Shown one piece after another: positions 34,448 to 42,967 of a stretch of 50,637 bases of DNA; positions within the stretch are counted from its first letter, which is position 1, and each line of letters begins with the position of its first letter. The stretch is taken from NCBI GenBank assembly GCA_002483135.1, contig DLHI01000002.1, forward strand, positions 1-50,637, written 5' to 3'. Below the pieces are notes generated by a model. That model searched no databases, had not been told where the DNA came from, and worked only from the letters and a program-made list of their open reading frames with translations. The translations under genes and the position numbers were made by a program. The DNA comes from Hyphomonadaceae bacterium UBA7672. Lineage in GTDB: Bacteria; Pseudomonadota; Alphaproteobacteria; Caulobacterales; Hyphomonadaceae.

Positions 34448-35319
34448 GCCATGGCTCCGCTGATGGAGAAGCCGTGCGCAAGGGCGCCCAGCGGCGTGCG
34501 CGCTTCCTCGTTCGAGACGTGGCTGATGAAGCGCCAGCCGAGTTCGCCAGCGAGCTCAGACATGTCCTTCCGGCGTTGCGCGAACTTGTCGAGATACCCG
34601 TCCCGTATGGATTCGGCGCGGCCGATCAGCCGCTCGCGATCCTGCCCGGGCCGGAAGAAGCGCACGCGGCCGTTGAAGGGATAGTTCTCCTCGATCGGAT
34701 CGCACACCTGCAGCAGCACGCCGTCGCGACACTTCCCGGCGATGGGCGACAGGTTGGCGCGCCAGTCGGCGAGCGGCGAATAGAAATCGCTGCAGATCAC
34801 AACGGCGGCGCGCTCGCGCGGCGGTGGGGGGAATGGCATGCTGGCGGTAAGGTTGCGCATATCCTCGCCAACCCGCGCCGGCGCCTTCGCGCCCGAGACA
34901 GCGCCGCGTCCACCACCCAGCGCCCCGCAGCGTTCACCCGAACGCGACAGCGCGCCTGCAAGCGCCATGCACAGCACAAGCGCCCTGTCGGCCTTATGCG
35001 GGATCGAAGCGCCGCTCGACCAGTGGAAGCCCGGGCTTGGATCGGCCCAGAACAGGAATGTGCGTGCGGTCTCCAGCTCTGTCTCGCGCACGAACAGGTG
35101 TTCCTCGCGCGCGGACCTGCGCCAGTCGATCCGCTCGGCGCTGTCTTCCTGCGTGTGGCGGCGATACTGCCAGAAATTCTCGCCCATGCCCGACTTGCGT
35201 CGCCCGGCCGAGCCGAGATGAGCGGCGCTGGCGGCGCGCGCCTGCGTCGTCAACGTCCCAAGATCGCTGGCGAGTGCAGCGGCCTCTGCTTTCAACTGAC
35301 TCAGCGGAGCCTGTGGCAA
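34444..35319 (-). CDS. DUF58 domain protein of the moxR operon
   Basis: This 291-residue cytoplasmic protein has the DUF58 signature, GRRKSGMGENFWQYRRHTQEDSAERIDWRRSAREEHLFVRE in spirit: the short core is SAERIDWRRSAR. A VWA-like C-terminal fold follows (AAVVICSDFYSP). DUF58 proteins accompany MoxR ATPases nearly always. The start is a TTG at 35319 with TAGGAA nine bases upstream; there is no better codon before the conserved N-terminus. It lies 33 bases after moxR and overlaps the BatA-like gene by four bases. Confidence 0.88.
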   Translation of the reverse strand: MPQAPLSQLKAEAAALASDLGTLTTQARAASAAHLGSAGRRKSGMGENFWQYRRHTQEDSAERIDWRRSAREEHLFVRETELETARTFLFWADPSPGFHWSSGASIPHKADRALVLCMALAGALSRSGERCGALGGGRGAVSGAKAPARVGEDMRNLTASMPFPPPPRERAAVVICSDFYSPLADWRANLSPIAGKCRDGVLLQVCDPIEENYPFNGRVRFFRPGQDRERLIGRAESIRDGYLDKFAQRRKDMSELAGELGWRFISHVSNEEARTPLGALAHGFSISGAMA

Positions 35320-35352
35320 CAGGTCGGTTCCTAAACTGTAAGGCGGCGGACG

Positions 35353-36351
35353 CTACGCGGCCTTGGCGGCAAGTTCCTGGATAAGCGCAGACAGCGATCC
35401 GCCCTGACCGGTGGGGTCGTACGCCAGCGCCATCCGATGGCCGAGCGCCGGTTCGGCCAGCGCTTCGAGATCATCCAGCGACGGCGCAAGGCGGCCGCGC
35501 AGCAGCGCGCGCGAACGCGCCGCCAGCATCAGCGCCTGACCCGCGCGCGGCGACGGACCCCAGTCGACGCGCTTCTTCACCTGCGGATGATCTGTCTGTT
35601 CCGGCCGCGCCGAACGCACGAGGCGCAGGATGGCCTCAAGCACCTTCTCCGGAACTGGCATGCGGCGCACCAGCGCCTGCATCGCTAGCAGGCGTTCCGC
35701 ATCGAGCACGGGGCGCACGGTCTGATCCTGCATTCCCGTCGTCTCGACAAGGATGCGGCGCTCGGTGTCCTGGTCGGGATAGTCCACATCGACCTTGAGG
35801 AGAAAACGGTCAAGTTGCGCTTCGGGCAGCGGATAAGTGCCTTCTTGCTCGATCGGGTTCTGCGTCGCGAGCACGTGGAACGGCTTGGGCAGGTCGTAGC
35901 TCGCGCCGGCGACGGTCACATGCCGCTCCTGCATCGCCTGCAGCAGCGCCGATTGCGTGCGCGGCGAGGCGCGGTTGATCTCGTCGGCCATCAGCAGGCT
36001 GGTAAAGATAGGACCCTTCACGAACCGGAAGGCGCGGCCCCCCGTCGACGTCTCGTCCAGAATCTCCGAACCCAGAATGTCCGAAGGCATCAGGTCGGGT
36101 GTGAACTGGACGCGGCCCCAATCCAGGCCCAGGGCCTTGGCGGTTGTCTCGACCAGCTTGGTCTTGGCAAGGCCGGGCGCTCCGATCAGCAGGGCATGGC
36201 CGCCTGCAAGGATGGTGGAAAGCACAAGCTCGACGACGCGTTCCTGGCCGAAAACGACCTTTCCGATCTCGGCGCGCACCTGGGCAAGCAGTTGCACGGC
36301 GGCATCCGCTTCCCTGACGATATCGGCATTGGCGGTGGCGGCTTCACTCAT
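35353..36351 (-). CDS. moxR: MoxR-family AAA+ ATPase
   Basis: This 332-residue AAA+ ATPase has Walker A GAPGLAKTKLVE, Walker B LLMADEINRASPRTQSALL and sensor region VLATQNPIEQEGTYPLPEAQLDRFLLKV (cited in part; the core is ATQNPIEQEGTYPLPEAQ). MoxR proteins are thought to act as chaperones that assemble or insert metal into VWA-domain partners. Two VWA-type membrane partners follow in the same operon. It leads the operon, divergent from the DUF1285 gene over only 46 bases. Confidence 0.94.
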   Translation of the reverse strand: MSEAATANADIVREADAAVQLLAQVRAEIGKVVFGQERVVELVLSTILAGGHALLIGAPGLAKTKLVETTAKALGLDWGRVQFTPDLMPSDILGSEILDETSTGGRAFRFVKGPIFTSLLMADEINRASPRTQSALLQAMQERHVTVAGASYDLPKPFHVLATQNPIEQEGTYPLPEAQLDRFLLKVDVDYPDQDTERRILVETTGMQDQTVRPVLDAERLLAMQALVRRMPVPEKVLEAILRLVRSARPEQTDHPQVKKRVDWGPSPRAGQALMLAARSRALLRGRLAPSLDDLEALAEPALGHRMALAYDPTGQGGSLSALIQELAAKAA

Positions 36352-36397
36352 GCTGCTCTTTTACCTATCTCTGTGGCCAGCCCGGAGCCGAGCCGCC

Positions 36398-37003
36398 ATG
36401 ACGAATGCGAACGCCCCGAACGTATCAGACTTCCCATCGGGATCGCTCGCGGACCTGATTGCGACCTTGCAGGTGGAAGCGGGTTTGGAAAAGCCCCGTT
36501 CGCTTCCCCCGGTGCATTTGTGGAATCCCGCCAATTGTGGGGACATCGGCCTCGAAATCCGGCGGGACGGCTCCTGGTGGCAGGATGGCGTGCGGTTTAG
36601 CCGGGAAAAGCTCGTTCGCCTGTTTTCCACAATCCTCCGGCGCGACCCTGGCGGTCACTTCCTCGTCACCCCTCACGAAAAAGTGGTGGTTAAGGTGGAG
36701 GACGCGCCCTTCGTGGGCGTTCGGGTGGACCGGCATGAATCGGACGGGCATGAGGTAATATTGGTCACGACCAATGTGGGCGATGTCGTGGCGGTGGATG
36801 AGGCGCATCCCCTGCGTGTCGTTTCGGATCGCCAGACAGGCGAGCCGTCCACCTACGTCCGTATCCGTGGCGGGCTGGAAGCGCGGCTGACCCGGCCGGC
36901 CTGGTACGAACTGGTCAGCTTGGCGCAACCCGATCCGGGCGAGGCCGGAACGATGAGCGTGACTTCGTCGGGCGCCAGTTTCTCTATCGGCCAGGTGGCC
37001 TGA
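36398..37003 (+). CDS. DUF1285 domain protein
   Basis: This 201-residue soluble protein has the DUF1285 pattern PPVHLWNPANCGDIGLEIRR in its N-terminal half (core HLWNPANCGDIGLEI), a WWQDGVRFSREKLVRLFSTI segment and GHFLVTPHEKVVVKVED. Function is unknown. It is a regular neighbour of a CoA pyrophosphatase and CCA transferase in alphaproteobacteria (recalled). The ATG at 36398 has GGAG ten bases upstream; frame extends farther upstream only as antisense to moxR. Confidence 0.88.
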   Translation: MTNANAPNVSDFPSGSLADLIATLQVEAGLEKPRSLPPVHLWNPANCGDIGLEIRRDGSWWQDGVRFSREKLVRLFSTILRRDPGGHFLVTPHEKVVVKVEDAPFVGVRVDRHESDGHEVILVTTNVGDVVAVDEAHPLRVVSDRQTGEPSTYVRIRGGLEARLTRPAWYELVSLAQPDPGEAGTMSVTSSGASFSIGQVA

Positions 37004-37008
37004 TCCGG

Positions 37009-37635
37009 ATGACGTTTACCTCAAAGTCTGATTTCGAGGCGCGGGCGAGGGCCAGGCTGGCTGCGGTCGATGTCGTGTTCGATGCGCCGCTGCGTACGGA
37101 TTATGACCTCAACCCGGGCTGGACTGCGCCCGAGCCGGTTGCTTACCGCCCGGCGGCCGTCCTCGTCGGCCTGATCGACCGGGGCGAAGATTTCGGCGTC
37201 CTGCTTACGCTGCGGCCCGAGACCATGGCGGCCCATGCAGGCCAGGTGGCCTTTCCTGGCGGCCGGGTCGAGCCGGGCGAGACGCGGCTACAAGCAGCGC
37301 TGCGTGAAGCGCATGAGGAGGTGGGCGTGGACCCTGCCACTGTCCGCATCCTGGGCCAGGGCGACGCTTACCTGACCGGAACCGGCTTTGCGATCTCGCC
37401 TTTCGTTGGAATCCTGCCACCCGATTTTGTACCGGTACCCCACGCGCGCGAGGTCGCCGACGTGTTCGAGACGCCCCTGTCCTTCCTGATGGACGCCGCC
37501 AACCATGAGCGGCACGAACGCGAGTTCAGGGGGGCCTTGCGCGCCTATTACGCCATGCCGCACAACGGCCGTTATATCTGGGGCGCTACGGCCGGCATGA
37601 TCAAAGCCTTGTACGACAGGCTCTATGGCGGGTAG
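37009..37635 (+). CDS. CoA pyrophosphatase (nudix)
   Basis: This 208-residue nudix hydrolase has the full Nudix box from Gly85 to Gly106 (GRVEPGE...REAHEEVG). It is preceded by the UPF0035/CoA-pyrophosphatase hallmark RPETMAAHAGQVAFPGG. It should hydrolyse CoA and derivatives to phosphopantetheine and 3',5'-ADP. It starts five bases after the DUF1285 stop and lies 11 bases before DUF6111, so the four genes are one operon. Confidence 0.92.
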   Translation: MTFTSKSDFEARARARLAAVDVVFDAPLRTDYDLNPGWTAPEPVAYRPAAVLVGLIDRGEDFGVLLTLRPETMAAHAGQVAFPGGRVEPGETRLQAALREAHEEVGVDPATVRILGQGDAYLTGTGFAISPFVGILPPDFVPVPHAREVADVFETPLSFLMDAANHERHEREFRGALRAYYAMPHNGRYIWGATAGMIKALYDRLYGG

Positions 37636-37646
37636 GACCGAGGACC

Positions 37647-37988
37647 ATGACACAGAGAATCCTTGTCGAACTCCTGCTCTTCCTTATCCCGTTCGCGGTA
37701 TTCCTGATCTATCGCGCCGCCTCGCGTGACCTCAGAATAAAAGACCGCTGGCCGCTGACACGCCTTGTGGTGATCGGCGCCGTCATCGCGATCCTGGGTC
37801 TCATCATTCCGCCGCTGCTGGAGCCGCGTGAGACCGGCAAGTGCTTTGATCCGGTGCGTTACTCGGCTGACGGTCAGGTGACCCCGCCACGCGAAATTCC
37901 TTGCACGGAGGCGACGCTGCCCGGCGGCAACACGCCGGCGCCCCCGCCTGCCCAGACCCCCGTCGCCCCGCGCGACCGGGGCGGCTGA
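37647..37988 (+). CDS. DUF6111 family membrane protein
   Basis: This 113-residue protein has two hydrophobic segments (about residues 5-22, VELLLFLIPFAVFLIYRA, and 38-58, TRLVVIGAVIAILGLIIPPLL). A short periplasmic-looking region with two Cys (GKCFDPV and EIPCTEA) follows, then a Pro/Ala-rich tail. I recognise DUF6111, an alphaproteobacterial family with no known role. GAGG precedes the ATG. The cca gene starts four bases after its stop. Confidence 0.82.
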   Translation: MTQRILVELLLFLIPFAVFLIYRAASRDLRIKDRWPLTRLVVIGAVIAILGLIIPPLLEPRETGKCFDPVRYSADGQVTPPREIPCTEATLPGGNTPAPPPAQTPVAPRDRGG

Positions 37989-37992
37989 TCCC

Positions 37993-39192
37993 ATGGCCCG
38001 GCTGGCGAACCAGCCCTGGCTGATCGCCGCCCGAAGGGTCATCGACGCGCTCGAGACTGTACGGCCGGGATGTGCGCGGTTCGTCGGCGGATGCGTGCGC
38101 AACGCGCTGCTGGGTCAGCCCGTCGCGGATGTCGACATCGCCACGCAGCTGACGCCCGACCTGGTCGAGAAGGCGTGCCGCAATGCCGGCATGTCGGTTC
38201 ATCCTACAGGCATCGAGCATGGCACGCTGACTGTCGTCTGCGATGGCTTGCCGTACGAAATCACGACGCTCCGCCGCGATGTGGAGACCGATGGTCGCCG
38301 CGCCACCGTGTCCTTTACCCACGACTGGGCCGAAGACGCCGAGCGCCGCGACTTCCGCATGAACGCGCTCTATGCCGACAGCGACGGCGAAATCCACGAC
38401 CCCACCGGCGGCGGGCTGGACGATATTGCAGCGCGCCGGATCGTGTTCGTCGGCGATGCTGAGACACGCATTCGCGAGGACTATCTGCGCATCCTGCGCT
38501 TCTTCCGCTTCCAGGCCTGGTACGGCAATGCTGCGCCTGATCCGGCGGGACTGGCCGCATGCGGAAAGCTGCGCGCGGGCCTTGCCGGCATTTCCGTCGA
38601 GCGGATCTGGATGGAGATGAAGAAGCTGCTGGCCGCGCCCCAGCCGCTGTCATCGCTAGAGGCGATGGAGCATGTCGGTGTGCTCGACCAGTTGTTTGTT
38701 GACGCGAAGGGCCTCGGTCTGCTGGCCAAACTGGTCGGACTGGAACGCAAACGCGGCTTCGCGCCCGATCCGATGCTGCGTTTCCTCGCTCTGTTCTGGA
38801 AAGACGCCGCAACCGTTCGTGAGGTCACCAATCACCTCAAGATGTCGAACGAAGAGCGCAACAGGCTCAACTGGCCGACGGAGGACGAGACGCCACTCTG
38901 GGATGCGGTGACGGATGCCGAAGTGCGCGCAGCCGTCTATCGCGTCGGCGCGCAGACTGTCATCGATCGCGCAACCCTCGAATGGGCGTCCAGCGGGGTC
39001 GATGACTGGGCCGGCGTCATCGCCGTTGCGCGCGCATGGGAGCGGCCGACGCTGCCGGTCGACGGCGCAGACTTGCTGGCGCGAGGCATCGCCGAAGGGC
39101 CGGCCATTGGCGCGGCTATCCGTAAGCTCGAGACGGTGTGGATCGAGAGCGACTTCACGCTCGGCAAGGACGAGCTGCTCGCACGTCTGTAG
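37993..39192 (+). CDS. cca: CCA tRNA nucleotidyltransferase
   Basis: This 399-residue class II polymerase adds or repairs the 3' CCA end of tRNAs. The head domain has RFVGGCVRNALLG and the metal-binding DVDIAT, followed by ATVSFTHDWAEDAERRDFRMNALY (core RRDFRMNALY). The neck DYLRILRFFRFQAWY completes the pattern. No HD domain is visible, as is normal for the alphaproteobacterial form. It is the last gene of the DUF1285-nudix-DUF6111-cca operon and ends six bases from the convergent tspO. Confidence 0.94.
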   Translation: MARLANQPWLIAARRVIDALETVRPGCARFVGGCVRNALLGQPVADVDIATQLTPDLVEKACRNAGMSVHPTGIEHGTLTVVCDGLPYEITTLRRDVETDGRRATVSFTHDWAEDAERRDFRMNALYADSDGEIHDPTGGGLDDIAARRIVFVGDAETRIREDYLRILRFFRFQAWYGNAAPDPAGLAACGKLRAGLAGISVERIWMEMKKLLAAPQPLSSLEAMEHVGVLDQLFVDAKGLGLLAKLVGLERKRGFAPDPMLRFLALFWKDAATVREVTNHLKMSNEERNRLNWPTEDETPLWDAVTDAEVRAAVYRVGAQTVIDRATLEWASSGVDDWAGVIAVARAWERPTLPVDGADLLARGIAEGPAIGAAIRKLETVWIESDFTLGKDELLARL

Positions 39193-39198
39193 GCCGCC

Positions 39199-39696
39199 TC
39201 AGTTGGCGAACACGACCCAGGCATTCAGGTAAGCTGCGAAACTCAGCCAGGCGAGATACGGCGTCTGCAGCCAGCCAGCGAGCGGGCTGTGCCGCCGGAA
39301 TTGCTGGATCATCAGGAAGACGAGCACCCACAGGATGGCAATGTCGATCAGCGCGATCAGCGGCTGGTGAAACGCGAAGAACAGGTAGCTCCAGCCAAAG
39401 TTGACGAAGAGTTGCAGGAAGAAGAGGCCCAGGTGCGCCCCGGCCCGCCACGCCATGAAAGCCCCGACGGCCATCAGCGCGTAGAGCATCGGCCACACGA
39501 TCCCGAACACGAAGCCCGGCGGGTTGCCGGGCGCCTTGTTCAGGGCGGCGTACCAGGGATCGGCCTCGCCCCCCGATGTGAGCGCGCCAAGGCCGGCCAC
39601 GAGGCCGGTCGCCGCCAGGATAGCCACGAGCGCCAGCATGGCCGCTTCCGGCGTTCGCTTGGCGGACGGTTCGGAGAGAGGGATCGCATCGGTCAT
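39199..39696 (-). CDS. tspO: TspO/MBR family tryptophan-rich sensory protein
   Basis: This 165-residue membrane protein of five helices matches TspO: WYAALNKAPGNPPGFVFGIVWPMLYAL and FFLQLFVNFGWSYLFFAFHQP in outline (core APGNPPGFVFGIVWPMLY). TspO binds porphyrins and cholesterol-like ligands and influences tetrapyrrole flux in Rhodobacter. It lies downstream of hemF on the same strand, 202 bases away, which fits a porphyrin link. An N-terminal extension of about 30 residues includes one further hydrophobic stretch (AMLALVAILAATGLVAGL). Confidence 0.9.
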   Translation of the reverse strand: MTDAIPLSEPSAKRTPEAAMLALVAILAATGLVAGLGALTSGGEADPWYAALNKAPGNPPGFVFGIVWPMLYALMAVGAFMAWRAGAHLGLFFLQLFVNFGWSYLFFAFHQPLIALIDIAILWVLVFLMIQQFRRHSPLAGWLQTPYLAWLSFAAYLNAWVVFAN

Positions 39697-39898
39697 GATG
39701 GAGGGGTCTACGCACCAGGGTGAAAACCGGACCAGACTCCACTTGGCTCACATCGGTCCCGCGTCCAGCCCCCACGATCTCAATGGAACCAATTCACCCA
39801 TCGCCAACTGAGAATAGTGTGCAAACGCGCCCCCAAAATTGGGCGGGGGTTGGATGGGTTGGAGTCGACCTGCCGCTCTGTCGGCCGCGTCCGCCGGA

Positions 39899-40804
39899 TC
39901 AAGGCCACTTCACCACGGGCGGCATGGACGAGAGTATGCTGGCGACATTGCCGCCAGTCTTCAGGCCGAACGTTGTTCCGCGATCATAGAGCAGGTTGAA
40001 CTCGACATATCGACCACGTCGCACAAGCTGTTCTTCGCGCTCGGCCGGTTTCCAGCTTTCCGCCATGCGACGCGCGACGATCTTCGGGTACACATCGGCG
40101 AAGTGCCTGCCGACGCTCTGCGTGAAGGCGAAGTCGGTTTCCCAGTCGCCGGTGTTGTAGCGGTCGTAGAAGATGCCGCCGATGCCGCGCGGCTCGTCGC
40201 GATGCGGCAGATAGAAGTATTCCTCGCAGTGCTTCTTCATCGCGGCATAGTCGGCGCCCTTATAGCCGTCGCACGCAGCCCGCATGGCGTCGTGAAACTC
40301 CACGGCGTCTGGGAATTCCTGCTCGCGTTGATAGGCCAGCAGGGGGGTAAGGTCAGCGCCGCCGCCGAACCATGAATCCGCTGTGACGAGCATACGCGTG
40401 TTCATGTGCACGGCCGGCACGCGCGGATTGACCATGTGCGCGATCAGCGAGATGCCGCTCGCCCAGAACTGACCGCCAGACTTGTCGGCGCCGGGAATGG
40501 TTTTGGCGAATTCCGGCGCGAAGCTGCCGTGAACGCACGAGACGTGGACGCCCACTTTTTCGAACAGGCGGCCGCGCATCACCGCCATCGTGCCGCCGCC
40601 CAGATCCTCCGATCCATCGCCGCGTTTCCACGGCGTTTTCTCGAAGCGGCCCGCCGCGCCACGATACAGCGGCGGGGCTGCGGCATCCTCCAGCGCCTCG
40701 AAGCGCGCGATGATGTCGGCCTGAAGGGTCTGGAACCAGGCGTGCGCACGACCCTTGCGCTGTTCAAGCGTGGAGTCGGGGGCAGAGGCGGATTGTGCTG
40801 ACAT
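39899..40804 (-). CDS. hemF: Oxygen-dependent coproporphyrinogen III oxidase
   Basis: HemF converts coproporphyrinogen III to protoporphyrinogen IX in heme synthesis, using O2. The 301-residue protein has WFGGGADLTPLL, KKHCEEYFYLPHRDEPRGIGG in part (core HRDEPRGIGGIFYD) and the C-terminal RRGRYVEFNLLYDRGTTFGL (core YVEFNLLYDRGT), all family blocks. The ATG at 40804 begins the conserved region; the frame continues 29 codons upstream into the divergent promoter region. It is divergent from the DUF6958 gene. Confidence 0.96.
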   Translation of the reverse strand: MSAQSASAPDSTLEQRKGRAHAWFQTLQADIIARFEALEDAAAPPLYRGAAGRFEKTPWKRGDGSEDLGGGTMAVMRGRLFEKVGVHVSCVHGSFAPEFAKTIPGADKSGGQFWASGISLIAHMVNPRVPAVHMNTRMLVTADSWFGGGADLTPLLAYQREQEFPDAVEFHDAMRAACDGYKGADYAAMKKHCEEYFYLPHRDEPRGIGGIFYDRYNTGDWETDFAFTQSVGRHFADVYPKIVARRMAESWKPAEREEQLVRRGRYVEFNLLYDRGTTFGLKTGGNVASILSSMPPVVKWP

Positions 40805-40890
40805 GGGCGCGTAACTAGCTCCGCGAGGCCGCTTGCGTCCAGCCGTATGGCGAGGCCAGGCTCGATCGTGATCCTGCGAGGGAGGAAACA

Positions 40891-41238
40891 ATGGCGACCA
40901 GACCAGCCGCCCGGAAGAAAGCTACGAGCGCGAAGGCTGCCGCGCCCAAGGCCAAACCGGGCATTGTTCTCACCCTGAACGTCAATGCGCCGGGCAAGAC
41001 CTATCCGCGCAATGCCGAAAAATACGAGGCTGCGCGCAAGGTGTTCCTGAAAGTGATGCCGCGCACTGGGCCGGGCGTCACACAGACGGAAATGATGGCG
41101 CTAATGAAGAAGGCGCTGGCCGGCAGCGACTTTGGTTCAACGGTCGGCTGGTGGACCAAGACCGTCCAGCTGGATGCCGAGGCGCGCGGCGAGCTTGTGC
41201 GGGACGGCGGCAAGCCCCTGCGCTGGAAGCGCAAGTAG
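40891..41238 (+). CDS. DUF6958 family protein
   Basis: This 115-residue protein has a Lys/Ala-rich N-terminus (about residues 1-24, RPAARKKATSAKAAAPKAK). The DUF6958-like core follows: LNVNAPGKTYPRNAEKYEA, GPGVTQTEMMALMKKAL and STVGWWTKTVQLDAEARG ending in PLRWKRK. Function unknown. The core suggests a small winged-helix-like fold. An AGGGAGGAAACA ribosome site precedes the ATG. Confidence 0.82.
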   Translation: MATRPAARKKATSAKAAAPKAKPGIVLTLNVNAPGKTYPRNAEKYEAARKVFLKVMPRTGPGVTQTEMMALMKKALAGSDFGSTVGWWTKTVQLDAEARGELVRDGGKPLRWKRK

Positions 41239-41263
41239 CCGTAAATTGAGTCCTAGCAGGGGA

Positions 41264-42496
41264 TCAGGGCTGGGCGACGGGCAAGGCCAGCTGGTCCATC
41301 GCGGTCGCGGACGGCAGCAAGCCGGCCGGAACTTCGCTCGTGATCACGATACCCACCGGGACCGGTTCGGCCGAAACCACGGGCTCAAGCGCGCCTGGAG
41401 TCGCGCCAATCAGGTCGCCGATCGGGTCGAGGCCCGCCTCGCTGTCGCCTTGGGAGACGCCGTCGTAGGTTGTGTCATCTTCGTCGGTCGATCCGAGGTC
41501 GTCGAAGGTTGCCGTGCTGTCGTCCAGTCCGGCCACTAGTACCGGGTCCTTGGCGGTCACCAGCGCCGCGTCGGGGTCCTGCAGCAGGCGCAGCTGGGCC
41601 ATCGCCAGGTCGTCAGCGGATGTATTTCCCCGGTCGCCAAAGGCTATGCGGACGCGCAGATCGTCGTCGGTGGTCGGCGCGCCAGTGATTTCGAGGAAGG
41701 CGGCCTCGATCAGGTCGGCCACGTGCCGGTCACGGGATTTGCCGGTCGACCCGCCCATCATGACGGCAATCACTCTGCGGCCATCACGGGAAGCGGACGC
41801 CATGAGGTTATAGCCCGAAGCGTTCGTGAAGCCGGTCTTGATGCCGTCAACACCCTGCACGGACTTCAAAAGTTCGTTATGATTCAGATGCTTACGGTTG
41901 TTCCAGGTGAAAGACGTCAGCGAGAAATAATTATAGCGGTCCTTGTGATCCATGTAGATCGCCTCGCCCAGGCGAGCCATGTCGCGGGCGGTTGTGACCT
42001 GCAAACGGTCGGGCAGGCCAGACGAGTTGCGGAACGTGGTGTTCAGCATCCCGAGTTCCTTGGCCTTTGCGTTCATCCGCGCAACGAACTTGGCTTCCGT
42101 GCCGCCAAGCTTCTCTGCGATCACGATGGCGACGTCGTTGGCCGATTTGGTGACCAGGGCGCGGATCGCGTCTTCTACCTTGATGGTGGTTCCCGACTTC
42201 AGCCCGAGCTTGGACGGCTGGGCGCGCGAGGCGGCTTTGGAAACCGTCATCCGGTCGGTAAGCTTCAGTTTTCCTTGATCCAGGGCCTCGAAAACGAGGT
42301 AAAGCGTCATGACCTTCGTCAGCGATGCCGGATGGCGCTTCTCGTCGGCGCTGCGGTCGTGAAGCACCTGACCGGTATCCATATCGATGACGATGGAGGC
42401 GTATTTGTCGGCCCAGGCGGGGGCGGATGTGAACGTGAGCGCCACCAGAGCGAGCAGCCCGGAGCGAATCCACGCGATCAGGGAGTTCGTCTTCAT
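41264..42496 (-). CDS. D-alanyl-D-alanine carboxypeptidase (PBP5/DacF type)
   Basis: This 410-residue serine peptidase trims terminal D-Ala from peptidoglycan. A signal peptide ends near residue 29 (SAPAWA). The three active-site motifs are intact: SxxK (Ser58-Lys61 in ASLTK), SAN (KSANDVAI) and KTG (GIKTGFTNASGY). The region after the catalytic domain (about 120 residues, rich in Asp/Ala) has no clear PBP5 C-terminal domain or amphipathic anchor. The protein may therefore be soluble in the periplasm. Confidence 0.93.
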   Translation of the reverse strand: MKTNSLIAWIRSGLLALVALTFTSAPAWADKYASIVIDMDTGQVLHDRSADEKRHPASLTKVMTLYLVFEALDQGKLKLTDRMTVSKAASRAQPSKLGLKSGTTIKVEDAIRALVTKSANDVAIVIAEKLGGTEAKFVARMNAKAKELGMLNTTFRNSSGLPDRLQVTTARDMARLGEAIYMDHKDRYNYFSLTSFTWNNRKHLNHNELLKSVQGVDGIKTGFTNASGYNLMASASRDGRRVIAVMMGGSTGKSRDRHVADLIEAAFLEITGAPTTDDDLRVRIAFGDRGNTSADDLAMAQLRLLQDPDAALVTAKDPVLVAGLDDSTATFDDLGSTDEDDTTYDGVSQGDSEAGLDPIGDLIGATPGALEPVVSAEPVPVGIVITSEVPAGLLPSATAMDQLALPVAQP

Positions 42497-42967
42497 ACGC
42501 GGACGGAATCCTCTATCAGAAGCACATACAAAGACTAGATCGAGGGTCCAACGTCGAACTTACCCAATCTTTAATCCACGTCATCCCAATTCTTCAGGCC
42601 AGTGAAGTTTGGCTCCCGCGGCGCCCATTTTCGGGTCGTTCCGCCTTCCGGTGGGACGCTAGCGTGGGCGTCCCGTGGTGAATCCTGCATGAACCATGCG
42701 AGCCGGATCACCGGCGGACTGTGATTCACGATGCTGCCGCAGGACCGTGGACAAACCAAGGCAGACGCTGCGTTTTGGCCGCTTGCGCACCGGGTTTGGG
42801 GGATAAGGTGGGAAGGCCCTTTCACTTGGCTCGCGGATCAATATCTAATGGGGAACGAACACCGGCTGTTTACCTTCTCGATCCGGGACGTTCGCGACTG
42901 ATTTCTTCGATAATCCGGCGATCCCGCCCGCCGCTCCAAACAGGTCTAACGCCCAGGCTCCGTATTC
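42497..42967. other. 471-base gap between the carboxypeptidase and clpS
   Basis: This is the longest gap in the window. It should hold the divergent promoters of the carboxypeptidase and clpS genes. It has a 7-bp hairpin, GGGACGC/GCGTCCC, around 42653-42675 that includes the 10-bp palindrome ACGCTAGCGT (42656-42665), and two GANTC sites (GAATC near 42680, GATTC near 42723). An 84-codon minus-strand frame (42571-42825) ends WDDVD and has weak GC3 bias. I do not call it a gene, but cannot dismiss it. No RNA gene is recognised. Confidence 0.45.

Noticed and set aside
42571..42825. An 84-codon minus frame in the long gap, and a faint likeness of the same stretch to SRP RNA.
   Set aside because: There is no good start or ribosome site, and GC3 bias is weaker than in neighbouring genes. 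The GGAAGGAAGCAGCC core of SRP RNA is absent.
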